NCBI GenBank assembly: GCA_030684355.1 | Contig: JAUXTN010000017.1 | Span: forward strand, 1-64,000 | Reading direction: 5' to 3' | DNA from: Pseudomonadota bacterium | Lineage (GTDB): Bacteria > Myxococcota_A > UBA796 > SXON01 | DNA: 64,000 bases | Shown: piece by piece, positions 45,312 through 52,752 of the stretch | Position numbering within the stretch: position 1 is the first letter of the stretch | How the letters are laid out: each line of letters begins with the position of its first letter | The notes under the pieces: model-generated | What the model was told of the DNA's origin: nothing | The model's input: only the letters and a program-made list of their open reading frames with translations | Database searches by the model: none | Program-made: the position numbers and the translations under genes

Positions 45312-46251
45312 CCGGCGCCGCCCCGCCGCAGAAGTCGGACAGCTCGACGCGCTGAGCGAGGCGGCTCCGCGCCCAGCGGAGGGCCTCCGCGAACGTCGGC
45401 AGGACGCCCCCCACCCACAAGGCCGCGCCCGCGTTGAGGGCGACCACGTCGGCGAGCGGGCCGCGGGTGCCGTCGAACATCGACTCCAGGCGCGCGGCGT
45501 CCACCGTGGGCCCGCCGGTCTGAAGCCCGTCGAGCGGCTTGCCGTTGCCCGCGTGCCGGAACTCGGAGAGGCGCCCGTCGCTCCACCGGTGGCCTACGGT
45601 CTCGGCGTCCGTCGCGAGGTGGGGGTGCCCCCCGGCGGTCACCACCAGGGCGGTCTCCGCCCCGGACAGGCCCAACGCGCGAGCCAACGGCTCGGTCAGG
45701 GCGGGGTGGTGCACCCCCACGAGGTGGCAGCGGGGCCCCGTGGGGTTGGCCAGGGGGCCGAGGAGCCCGACCAGGGCCGAGAGGCTCGGGAGACGGGGCG
45801 CGTTCGTCGTGAGCGTGGGGTGGAAGCTGTCCCGTGCGAGCGTGGTGTAGCCGTACTGGATGAGGGCGTGGTGGGCCTCCGCCGGGGAGGACTGCACCGG
45901 GAGCCCGAGGGCGCGCACGAGGGCCTCGCCGCGGGCGCGACCCGGCACGAAGCTCTGGTAGCCGACGGTGCCGTCACACGCAGCGACGAGGAGGGCGGCG
46001 CCGACCGAGATGTCGAGCCGCTCGTCGGCGTGCGTGCCGGCCACGGACACGTCGATGACCGTGCGGTTCGGGGGCACGTGCACGGTGACCGCGTAGCGGC
46101 GCACCACCGCGGCCGTGGCGAGGAGGAGCTCCGCTGTGATCGGCTCCTCGTCGAACGCGCAGAAGGCCTCCGGCCCTTCGCCTTCCCCCCGAAAGACGGC
46201 CTCCAATCGCTCCGCGATGTGCTCGGGCGTGTTCGCGGATCGGATCGCCAT
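45208..46251 (-). CDS. TrpD-like phosphoribosyltransferase-fold protein with degraded active site
   Basis: 347 residues. Overall it follows the anthranilate phosphoribosyltransferase fold: N-terminal helical part, then a central region NAPRLPSLSALVGLLGPLANPTGP characteristic of TrpD. The PRPP loop GTGGD is AGTHAD and the KHGNR motif is GYQSFVPGR, so ordinary TrpD activity is unlikely. It fits TrpD2/YbiB-type relatives, some of which bind nucleic acids. The last 104 bp overlap the PRC-barrel gene on the opposite strand, so its tail after SDFCGG is probably unstructured. Downstream of corA. Confidence 0.72.
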   Translation of the reverse strand: MAIRSANTPEHIAERLEAVFRGEGEGPEAFCAFDEEPITAELLLATAAVVRRYAVTVHVPPNRTVIDVSVAGTHADERLDISVGAALLVAACDGTVGYQSFVPGRARGEALVRALGLPVQSSPAEAHHALIQYGYTTLARDSFHPTLTTNAPRLPSLSALVGLLGPLANPTGPRCHLVGVHHPALTEPLARALGLSGAETALVVTAGGHPHLATDAETVGHRWSDGRLSEFRHAGNGKPLDGLQTGGPTVDAARLESMFDGTRGPLADVVALNAGAALWVGGVLPTFAEALRWARSRLAQRVELSDFCGGAAPVTSPIRTDPSSASTSRRSPHLPRGSARRGRDRRE

Positions 46252-46343
46252 TCCTGCCTCGTCGCCACGCGGGGGCGCGGCTCAGTGTTCGGATTCTCCA
46301 CGAATAACGCACACCATCGGCCCGGCAAGGGCCGAGCACGCGG

Positions 46344-47306
46344 TCAGAACCAGCGCCTCGCGCGGAACACCCCGAGCAGCACGACCGCGGACCCCAGCAT
46401 CATCCCCACCGCGACCCAGAAGCCGTACCCGTGGTGGGCGATCGGGATGACGTCGAAGTTCATGCCGAAGATGCCGGAGATCACGGTCATCGGGAGCAGG
46501 AGCGTGCTCACGATGGCCATGTACTTCATCACCTGGTTCAGGCGCTCGTTCACGAGGTTGCTGTGCACCTGGAGCGCGCCGTTGCAGATCTCGAGGAGGA
46601 GCGCGGTCTGCTCCTGGATGATCGTGAGGTGGTCGAGCACGTCGCGGAAGTAGATGCGGGCGCCCCCGCCGAGGTCGCCGTTCTCGGCGTCCACGAAGCG
46701 GCGCACGAGCTCGATCTGGGGGAGCGTCATGCGGCGGATCATCAGGAGGTCCCGGCGGACTCGCACGAGGTCCTCCACCAGGTGCGATTGCCGGTTCGCG
46801 GCGGCGTCCTCCTCCAGCGCGTCGACCCGGGCCTCGAAGTCGTACAGGGTGAGGGTGTACTCGTCGATGACGGCGTCCACGAGGGCGTGGAGGATGCGGT
46901 CGGCGTGGGTGCCGATGCGCTCGGGGTACGTCGCGAGCGCGCGGAACACGACCTCCACCGCGGCTACGTCCTTCGGGCGCACGCTGACCACCAGCGAGGG
47001 GCGGAGGAACACCGAGATCGGCACGGTGTCGAGCGGATCGGAGGGCGTGCTCCGATCGAGCGCCTGGGTGACCACGAAGCCGTGCGTCGCGTAGCGCTCG
47101 TACTTGGAGCGCTTCTGGTGGTGCGATACGTCCTCGATCGCGAGGGGGTGGAAGTGCCACTTCTCGGAGAGAAGGAGCAGCTCTTCCGGGGTGGGGTCGA
47201 GCAGGTCGACCCACACCGTGGCCTCCGCGATCGGCGCGCACGCGACCTCGATGGGGGCGTTGCCGTCGACCCGGCCGTCGTCGTGGAGGATGTGCGTGCG
47301 GATCAT
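46344..47306 (-). CDS. corA: CorA family magnesium/cobalt transporter
   Basis: 320 residues. The N-terminal cytoplasmic funnel region is acidic, with YTLTLYDFEARVDALEED and coiled-coil helices, and two C-terminal transmembrane helices contain the hallmark GMNFDV between them. It should mediate Mg2+ (or Co2+/Ni2+) entry at the inner membrane. ATG start with GGAG 4 nt upstream and ATAG 13 nt before the ATG, so the leader is short. Confidence 0.93.
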   Translation of the reverse strand: MIRTHILHDDGRVDGNAPIEVACAPIAEATVWVDLLDPTPEELLLLSEKWHFHPLAIEDVSHHQKRSKYERYATHGFVVTQALDRSTPSDPLDTVPISVFLRPSLVVSVRPKDVAAVEVVFRALATYPERIGTHADRILHALVDAVIDEYTLTLYDFEARVDALEEDAAANRQSHLVEDLVRVRRDLLMIRRMTLPQIELVRRFVDAENGDLGGGARIYFRDVLDHLTIIQEQTALLLEICNGALQVHSNLVNERLNQVMKYMAIVSTLLLPMTVISGIFGMNFDVIPIAHHGYGFWVAVGMMLGSAVVLLGVFRARRWF

Positions 47307-47386
47307 GGGACTCCGGACGCTATCGCGCGGCCCCGCGGGCGTCTCCCACTCGAGGACGAAGACGCATCACGCCGACCGGCCGTCTC

Positions 47387-48538
47387 TCAGTAGACGGGCA
47401 TGCTCGGGTCCACCTGCCTGGCCCAGCCGACGATGCCGCCTTCCAGGTTCACCACGCGGTAGCCGTTCTGCGCGAGCACCGCCGCGGCCTGGGACGAGCG
47501 CCCGCCGAGCTTGCAGTGCACGAGGATCTCGCGGTCCTTCGGCACCTCGGCGAGGCGGTTCGCCACCTCGGTGTGCGGGATGAGGGCGTCCGCGAAGGGG
47601 AAGCGGACGATGGCGGCCTCGGCGTCGTTCCGTACGTCGAGCACGAAGGGCTTCCAGCCCTCCTTCAGGCGGCGGGCGGCTTCCTCGACGGAGATGCGGC
47701 CAAAGGACTCGGACTGGATCACGGGGGCCTCCTCACGCGGGGTCACGGACTTCGGGACGCCGCAGAACTGGTCATAGTCGATGAGGCGCTCGATCTTCGG
47801 CGCCTCGGGGTCACGGCGGAGCTTCAGCTCGCGGAAGCTCATGGTCAAGGCGTCGAACAGGAGGAGCCGCCCGGAGAGGCTGGTGCCGATGCCGAGGAGG
47901 ATCTTGATGGTCTCGTTCGCCTGGATCATGCCGACGATGCCCGGGAGCACGCCGAGGACGCCGCCCTCCGCGCACGACGGCACGAGGCCCGGCGGCGGGG
48001 GCTCCGGGTAGAGATCCCGGTAGTTCGGCCCGCCCTGGTAGTTGAAGACCGTCGCCTGGCCCTCGAACCGGAAGATCGACCCGTAGACGTTGGGCTTCCC
48101 GAGGAGGACGCACGCGTCGTTGACGAGGTACCGCGTCGGGAAGTTGTCCGTGCCGTCCACCACGACGTCGTACGGCGCGGCGATCCGGAGCGCGTTCTCG
48201 CTGGAGAGAGGCTCGTCGTAGAGGTCCACCTGGACGTGCGGGTTGATGTCGTGGATGCGGTCCCGCGCCGAGATGACCTTCGGCTTGCCGATGCTCGACG
48301 TGCCGTGGATGACCTGGCGGTGCAGGTTGGAGGCGTCCACCACGTCGAAGTCGACGATGCCGATGCGCCCGACGCCGGCCGCGGCCAGGTAGAGCAGGAG
48401 CGGGGAGCCGAGGCCGCCCGTGCCGACGCAGAGCACGCTCGCGTCCTTCAGCTTCTGCTGCCCCGCCATGCCCACTTCGGGAAGGATGAGGTGCCGCGAG
48501 TAGCGGGCGATCTCCTCGTTCGTGAGCGGTACGCTCAT
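47387..48538 (-). CDS. moeZ: MoeZ-like sulfur carrier adenylyltransferase with rhodanese domain
   Basis: 383 residues. The E1-like N-domain (about 1-260) has the nucleotide loop GTGGLGSPLLLYLAAAG, DNFPTRYLVNDAC and PSCAEGGVLGVLPG. The C-terminal rhodanese domain (about 285-383) has the active-site cysteine in VHCKLGGRSSQ. Such enzymes adenylate the C-terminal Gly of a ubiquitin-like sulfur carrier and then thiocarboxylate it. Its start overlaps the cysO stop by ATGA, so the carrier at 48535 is almost certainly its substrate. Role: sulfur activation for cysteine synthesis, possibly also for molybdopterin. Confidence 0.92.
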   Translation of the reverse strand: MSVPLTNEEIARYSRHLILPEVGMAGQQKLKDASVLCVGTGGLGSPLLLYLAAAGVGRIGIVDFDVVDASNLHRQVIHGTSSIGKPKVISARDRIHDINPHVQVDLYDEPLSSENALRIAAPYDVVVDGTDNFPTRYLVNDACVLLGKPNVYGSIFRFEGQATVFNYQGGPNYRDLYPEPPPPGLVPSCAEGGVLGVLPGIVGMIQANETIKILLGIGTSLSGRLLLFDALTMSFRELKLRRDPEAPKIERLIDYDQFCGVPKSVTPREEAPVIQSESFGRISVEEAARRLKEGWKPFVLDVRNDAEAAIVRFPFADALIPHTEVANRLAEVPKDREILVHCKLGGRSSQAAAVLAQNGYRVVNLEGGIVGWARQVDPSMPVY

Positions 48539-48843
48539 CGATTGCTCCCGGAAGGGCCGCTCACGGGGAGGCCGCCCGCGATCGAGGGCACGATGATGAG
48601 GGTGTCGCCCTCCTTCAGCGCGGTGGCGTCCCGCTGCAGATGCCGGATGTCCTCGTCGTTGAGGTAGACGTTCACGAAGCTGCGCAGCTTCCCGTCGGCG
48701 TCCCGGAGGTGCTTCGCGAGGCCGGGGTAGCCCGTGGTGAGGGCGTCGAGCGCCTGGCCCGCGGTGGAGGCCTCTACCGACACGCTGGGCTTGTTGTCGG
48801 TGTAGGCGCGGAGCGCCGAGGGGATGGAGATCGAGATGGCCAA
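48535..48843 (-). CDS. cysO: CysO-like ubiquitin-fold sulfur carrier with C-terminal extension
   Basis: 102 residues. Beta-grasp fold of the MoaD/ThiS/CysO type: AISISIPSALRAYTDNK, RSFVNVYLNDEDIRHL and KEGDTLIIVPSIAGG. The terminal Gly-Gly is residues 90-91 and is followed by 11 extra residues (LPVSGPSGSNR), so the usual free GG end would need trimming before adenylation. The tail is real coding sequence because the stop overlaps moeZ as ATGA. In the CysO pathway the thiocarboxylate supplies sulfur to CysM and the product is cleaved by Mec. Confidence 0.88.
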   Translation of the reverse strand: MAISISIPSALRAYTDNKPSVSVEASTAGQALDALTTGYPGLAKHLRDADGKLRSFVNVYLNDEDIRHLQRDATALKEGDTLIIVPSIAGGLPVSGPSGSNR

Positions 48844-48847
48844 GGGG

Positions 48848-49267
48848 TCAGTCCTCCGTGCGGATCGGCTCTTCGTCCATGGCGGTGCGATCGTCGCGGA
48901 GGCGCCAGGAGCGGGTGTCGGCGATGCGGCCCGCCACCACCGAGGTGATGACGTAGCTCATGTTGGGGAGCGCGTGGTCGCGGTCGAAGTCGGAGTAGCG
49001 GGCGGGGTGGTCGGGGTGGGAGTGGTAGTACCCCACGACCTCGAGCCCCTCGGCCTCCAACGACTGCTCCGCCCGGTAGAGCACGAGCGCGCTCACGTGG
49101 TAGCGGTTGGCGGGGCTGTCGGCGCGCTCGTTCACCAGGGAGACCACCGTCGTGACGACGTTGTCGGCGCGGCGACCCGCGAGGATCCCCACGACCTCGT
49201 GCGGGTAGCCGGCGCACGCGTGCGCGTGGAGCTGCGCGAGCTCCGGTTCGCGGATGATCAGGGCCAC
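48848..49267 (-). CDS. mec: Mec-like JAMM metalloprotease
   Basis: 139 residues. A stand-alone MPN/JAB1 domain: GYPHEVVGILAG with the catalytic Glu, and HSHPDHPARYSDFD, which satisfies the zinc motif HxHx7Sx2D. In Mycobacterium, Mec cleaves cysteine from the CysO-cysteine adduct. Here it might also remove the tail after Gly-Gly of CysO. GTG 49267 overlaps the cysM end by 10 bp; the cysO start is 4 bp after its stop. The reading frame is fixed by this arrangement. Confidence 0.9.
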   Translation of the reverse strand: MALIIREPELAQLHAHACAGYPHEVVGILAGRRADNVVTTVVSLVNERADSPANRYHVSALVLYRAEQSLEAEGLEVVGYYHSHPDHPARYSDFDRDHALPNMSYVITSVVAGRIADTRSWRLRDDRTAMDEEPIRTED

Positions 49268-50154
49268 AGGTGCTCCTCGGAGAGGTAACGCTCGCCGGAA
49301 TCGGGAAAGAGGGTGACGATGACGCCCTGCTCGATCTGGCGCGCGACCTCGATGGCGCCCCACAACGCCGCCCCCCCGGAGACGCCCACGAGGAGGCCCT
49401 CCTCGGTGGCGAGCCGGCGCATCAGCGCGATGGAGGCCTCGGTGGGGGCGCCGAGCGCGGCGTCCACCAGGGAGTCGTCGTAGATCCCCGGGACGATCGC
49501 CGATTCCAGGTGCTTCAACCCCTCCAGGCCGTGGAACGGCGAGTCCGGCTGGACGGAGACGCACACGATGCTCGGGTCGTACTCCTTCAAGCGGCGGCTC
49601 GTGCCGGTGAACGTGCCGGTCGTGCCGAGCCCTGCGACCCAGTGGGTGACGCGGCCGCCGGTGTCCCGCCAGATCTCCGGCGCGGTGGTCTCGTAGTGGG
49701 CCCGCGTGTTCGCCGGGTTGCTGTACTGGTCAAGGTAGAGGTAGGTCTCCGGCGCCTCGGCGACGAGGGCGCGGGCCTTGCGGATCGCGCCGTCGCTCCC
49801 TTCGAGGGGGTCCGTCTCGATGACCTCGACCCCGTAGGCGCGCAGGATCTTCTTCCGCTCGCGGTTCGCGTTCGCGGGCAGGCACAGGGTGATCTTGTGG
49901 CCGCGCGCCGCCGCGATCATCCCGTACGCGATGCCGGTGTTCCCCGACGAGGAGTCGAGCAGGCGCATGCCCGGACGAAGGCGGCCGCCGGCCTCGGCGT
50001 CGCGGATGATGGCCCAGGCCGCGCGGTCCTTGACGGAGCCGCCGGGGTTGAACCATTCGAGCTTGGCCCAGACCTCCACGTCAGGCGGCACGACCCCGTC
50101 GAGGACGCGGCGCAGCCGGACGAGGGGGGTGTTTCCGATGTGGTCGAGGAGCAT
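49258..50154 (-). CDS. cysM: Cysteine synthase, CysM type
   Basis: 298 residues. PLP enzyme of the cysteine synthase family with the lysine in NPGGSVKDRAA, SSSGNTGIAYG, the phosphate loop GLGTTGTFTGTSR and the C-terminal GVSGGAALWGA. The linkage to Mec and CysO points to the CysM that takes O-phosphoserine and CysO thiocarboxylate, though the substrate cannot be proved from sequence. ATG 50154 begins the family N-terminus LLDHIGNTPLVRLRRV; upstream in-frame codons lie in coaC and are not coding here. It starts 19 bp after the coaC stop, so both are probably cotranscribed. Confidence 0.92.
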   Translation of the reverse strand: MLLDHIGNTPLVRLRRVLDGVVPPDVEVWAKLEWFNPGGSVKDRAAWAIIRDAEAGGRLRPGMRLLDSSSGNTGIAYGMIAAARGHKITLCLPANANRERKKILRAYGVEVIETDPLEGSDGAIRKARALVAEAPETYLYLDQYSNPANTRAHYETTAPEIWRDTGGRVTHWVAGLGTTGTFTGTSRRLKEYDPSIVCVSVQPDSPFHGLEGLKHLESAIVPGIYDDSLVDAALGAPTEASIALMRRLATEEGLLVGVSGGAALWGAIEVARQIEQGVIVTLFPDSGERYLSEEHLWP

Positions 50155-50173
50155 GGGGAGGGAACGGACGAAG

Positions 50174-50761
50174 TTAGGATCGGACGCCGGACACGGCAAC
50201 GGGAGCCGACGGAGCTGTAGCCCCGGTGACGAGCCCGAGCAGATCCGCCGGGTCGGGCAGACCACCGGGACCAACATCGCCGCAAGCGAGCCGCTTGCTG
50301 ATCGGCTCGACCAGCACGTAGCGTTCGAGATCCCGAAGCCAACCCAGGTTGCGACGCACCACCGGATGCTCCCACATCGCGGTGTTCATCGCGGGCGCGA
50401 GGACCACGGGCACCGCCGAGGGGACCGCCATCAGGACGGTGGAGAGGGCATCGTCCGCCAGGCCGCATGCCAGCTTCGCGAGCGTGTTCGCGGAGAGCGG
50501 CGCGACGATCACGGCCTCGGGCCACCTGGCCCAGGAGATGTGGTCGATGGCGCTGGTGGAGCCGGGGAGGGGGGCGCCCACGAAGGTGTCGAGCAGCACG
50601 GGGTTCCCGGAGAGGGCCTCGAACGTCACGGGGCCGACGAACCGCGTCGCGTTCGCCGTCATGACGACGCGCACCTCGTGTCCCGCCTTGATGGCGAGGC
50701 TCGTCAGCTCGCAGCTCTTGTAGGCGGCGATGCCGCCGGTCACGCCGAGGAGGATTCGCAT
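50174..50761 (-). CDS. coaC: Phosphopantothenoylcysteine decarboxylase (flavoprotein)
   Basis: 195 residues, one CoaC domain without the CoaB synthetase. FMN-binding GVTGGIAAYKS at the N-terminus, APAMNTAMW and the clamp motif ACGDVGPG with the catalytic cysteine are present. It decarboxylates 4'-phosphopantothenoylcysteine in coenzyme A synthesis. Cysteine made by the cysM-mec-cysO-moeZ genes directly downstream is the amino acid used in the preceding CoA step, a sensible metabolic pairing. ATG start; a TTAGGT hexamer 7 nt upstream suggests a leaderless first gene of the operon. Confidence 0.92.
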   Translation of the reverse strand: MRILLGVTGGIAAYKSCELTSLAIKAGHEVRVVMTANATRFVGPVTFEALSGNPVLLDTFVGAPLPGSTSAIDHISWARWPEAVIVAPLSANTLAKLACGLADDALSTVLMAVPSAVPVVLAPAMNTAMWEHPVVRRNLGWLRDLERYVLVEPISKRLACGDVGPGGLPDPADLLGLVTGATAPSAPVAVSGVRS

Positions 50762-50768
50762 CGCTCCG

Positions 50769-50774
50769 ACCTAA
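50769..50774 (-). promoter_or_regulatory. -10-like hexamer close to the coaC start
   Basis: On the minus strand TTAGGT ends 7 nt before ATG 50761. The GGAG in that gap is too close (3 nt) to act as a normal Shine-Dalgarno. It would drive the coaC-to-moeZ operon. Confidence 0.45.
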
Positions 50775-50811
50775 CCCCGATCCCCGTCGGTCCGGCGGCG
50801 GCCTTGCGGCC

Positions 50812-52650
50812 CTACTCGTCCAGCCGCGCGCCACCGTCGAGCGCGGTCACCAGGAAGTCGCGGTAGAGCTGCTTGGCGTCCCGGTTGTTGTAGATCGCGA
50901 AGTGGCCGTCGTCCGGGTACTGGCCCAGGCCCGCGGTGATGGGCGCGCCGTCCCAGTCCGTCGCGTTGTCGGACGCGGGGAGGTCCTGCGCAGAGAGCCC
51001 GCGGAGCTGCTGCGACTCCGGGGAGGTCGCGGCCGTGCCGACGATGGGGACGCGGCCCGATGCCGCGAGGGCCTCGGTGGTCAACGACGGGGTCGCGGCG
51101 TCCTCCAGGCCCTCGGTGAGGACCACGGCGAGCGGCGTGGCGTCCCAGCTCGGCTCCTCGGCGAACCACCACGGGGCGTAGTTCAGCGGATCCGTCGCCT
51201 CGGACAGCATCTGGATGAGGCCCACCACCGGGTGGAACGTCGTGAGGGCCTCGCCCTCCTGGAAGGCGAGGAGCTGGGAGATGAGCGTGGCGATGTCGAG
51301 CGGATCCTTCCTCAGCACCACGGTCATCGCGAGCCCGCCGCCGGTCCCGGAGAAGCCGGCGCCGACGACGGCGTCCGAGAGGTACGGCGCCGCGATCGCG
51401 CCCACGAGCCCGCCCTGGGAGTGGCCGAAGTAGGCCACGCGCTCGGGATCGAGCTGGATCTCGTCGGTCCCCGCGGTGAAGCGGGCGGCCGAGCGCGTGA
51501 GCACCTCGGCGAGGTAGACCTGGTCGAGCGCGCCCTGGCGGAAGTTCGTGCGCCCGGCGTCCGGATTGTAGAAGTTGAAGCTGTCGAGCTCGGCGTTGGT
51601 CCCCGGAGGGGCGCGGTCCGCGTGGAGCGGCTGGGAGATGCCGATCATCGCGACGCCCTCGCGCCCGAGCACGGTGCCCTCCTCGTCATTGCTGCCGGAG
51701 TCGCAGAAGGTGAGGTAGTCGCCGCCGGTGCCGTGGCTGTAGAGCACGACGGGCCAGCCGCCCTCGGGCATCCTGCCCTGGGGGACCGTCAACGCGAACG
51801 CGACGCGCTCCCAGTAGGCGATCTCCGGCGACCCGTCGGGCGCGAAGGAGAAGGCGCCGCCTTCGTTCCGGTAGGGGCGCTCGCCCTGCTGCCAGACCGG
51901 GACGGCGACCGTGCCCGTGTAGAGCGTGTAGACGTCGCGCTCGAGGAGCAGCCCCACTTCCTGGTCGAGGACCGGCAGGCCGATCTCCTCGCGGATGGCG
52001 CGCGCGATGCGGGTGGTCTCCGCGACCGGGTCCTGGGTCGTGAAGGTGACGGCGAGCGAGACGTCCTCGGCCGGGAGGCCGAGACCCACGAGCGTCTCCT
52101 CGACGGGGAGGAGGTCGGGGTCGCCGTCGATGCCCCACCCCTGGGACGCGGGCGCCACGAGCGGGCGGCGCATGACGAGCGCGTAGGTGGTCGACGGGCG
52201 GAGCGGGAAGCCGAACACCGGGGCCATGGCCAGGAGGTTCCCGGGCTGGAACGTGGTCTCCGCTTCGGTCCACTCGAACACGAGCGGCACGCGCTCGCCC
52301 CGATGCGGGCTGTCGCGGTCGACGTCCAACAACATGACCGGGGAGTCCAGCGCGAGGGACGCCTCGGGGGTCGGCAACAGCGACGTGTCGATGGGGGCTT
52401 CGAACCGCACGTACAGCGGCGCGTTCGTCCCGAACCCGTCGATCTTGTCGGCGGCGTCCAGGTAGGAGTCGACCAGCGGGTAGTCCCCCGCGCCGGGGAA
52501 CTCGGAGAGGTCGGGGTGGCCGTCCACGCGCCGCGAGTCGGACGGGAAAGGCCGATCGAAGAAGCCGGGTCCCTCCAGGATCGGCGCCACGCCGTCACCT
52601 GTCGCGGAGGTGCAGCCGACGGAGAGAAAGACGAGGAGGAGGGGAGGCAT
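50812..52650 (-). CDS. Large lipoprotein alpha/beta hydrolase
   Basis: 612 residues. Lipobox LSVGC (Cys about 13). An N-terminal beta-rich region of about 180 residues (bacterial Ig-like, DTSLLPTPEASLALDSPVML) precedes the hydrolase domain with SHGTGGD and the nucleophile elbow GHSQGG (about 410-415); a catalytic His candidate is in DDGHFAIYNN near the C-terminus. A surface or periplasmic esterase is likely; substrate unknown. ATG start with a TACACT hexamer upstream. Not linked to the neighbouring coaC operon except by strand (51 bp gap). Confidence 0.85.
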   Translation of the reverse strand: MPPLLLVFLSVGCTSATGDGVAPILEGPGFFDRPFPSDSRRVDGHPDLSEFPGAGDYPLVDSYLDAADKIDGFGTNAPLYVRFEAPIDTSLLPTPEASLALDSPVMLLDVDRDSPHRGERVPLVFEWTEAETTFQPGNLLAMAPVFGFPLRPSTTYALVMRRPLVAPASQGWGIDGDPDLLPVEETLVGLGLPAEDVSLAVTFTTQDPVAETTRIARAIREEIGLPVLDQEVGLLLERDVYTLYTGTVAVPVWQQGERPYRNEGGAFSFAPDGSPEIAYWERVAFALTVPQGRMPEGGWPVVLYSHGTGGDYLTFCDSGSNDEEGTVLGREGVAMIGISQPLHADRAPPGTNAELDSFNFYNPDAGRTNFRQGALDQVYLAEVLTRSAARFTAGTDEIQLDPERVAYFGHSQGGLVGAIAAPYLSDAVVGAGFSGTGGGLAMTVVLRKDPLDIATLISQLLAFQEGEALTTFHPVVGLIQMLSEATDPLNYAPWWFAEEPSWDATPLAVVLTEGLEDAATPSLTTEALAASGRVPIVGTAATSPESQQLRGLSAQDLPASDNATDWDGAPITAGLGQYPDDGHFAIYNNRDAKQLYRDFLVTALDGGARLDE

Positions 52651-52657
52651 CCCCGAA

Positions 52658-52663
52658 AGTGTA
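52658..52663 (-). promoter_or_regulatory. -10-like hexamer close to the hydrolase start
   Basis: On the minus strand TACACT fits TAnnnT and ends 7 nt before ATG 52650. Confidence 0.5.
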
Positions 52664-52752
52664 GCCCGGCTGCGGCCGTCGGTAAGGGTCGTGCTTCACG
52701 AACCGACGTTCACTTGCGTGCGCGGCTTCTGGCACACTGGTTCGCGAGCCCG

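Noticed and set aside
52732..52747. TGGCACACTGGTTCGC as a sigma-54 site
   Set aside because: GG and GC are separated by 11 rather than 10 bases, and the site is only 6 nt from the ATG, so the start of transcription would fall inside the gene.
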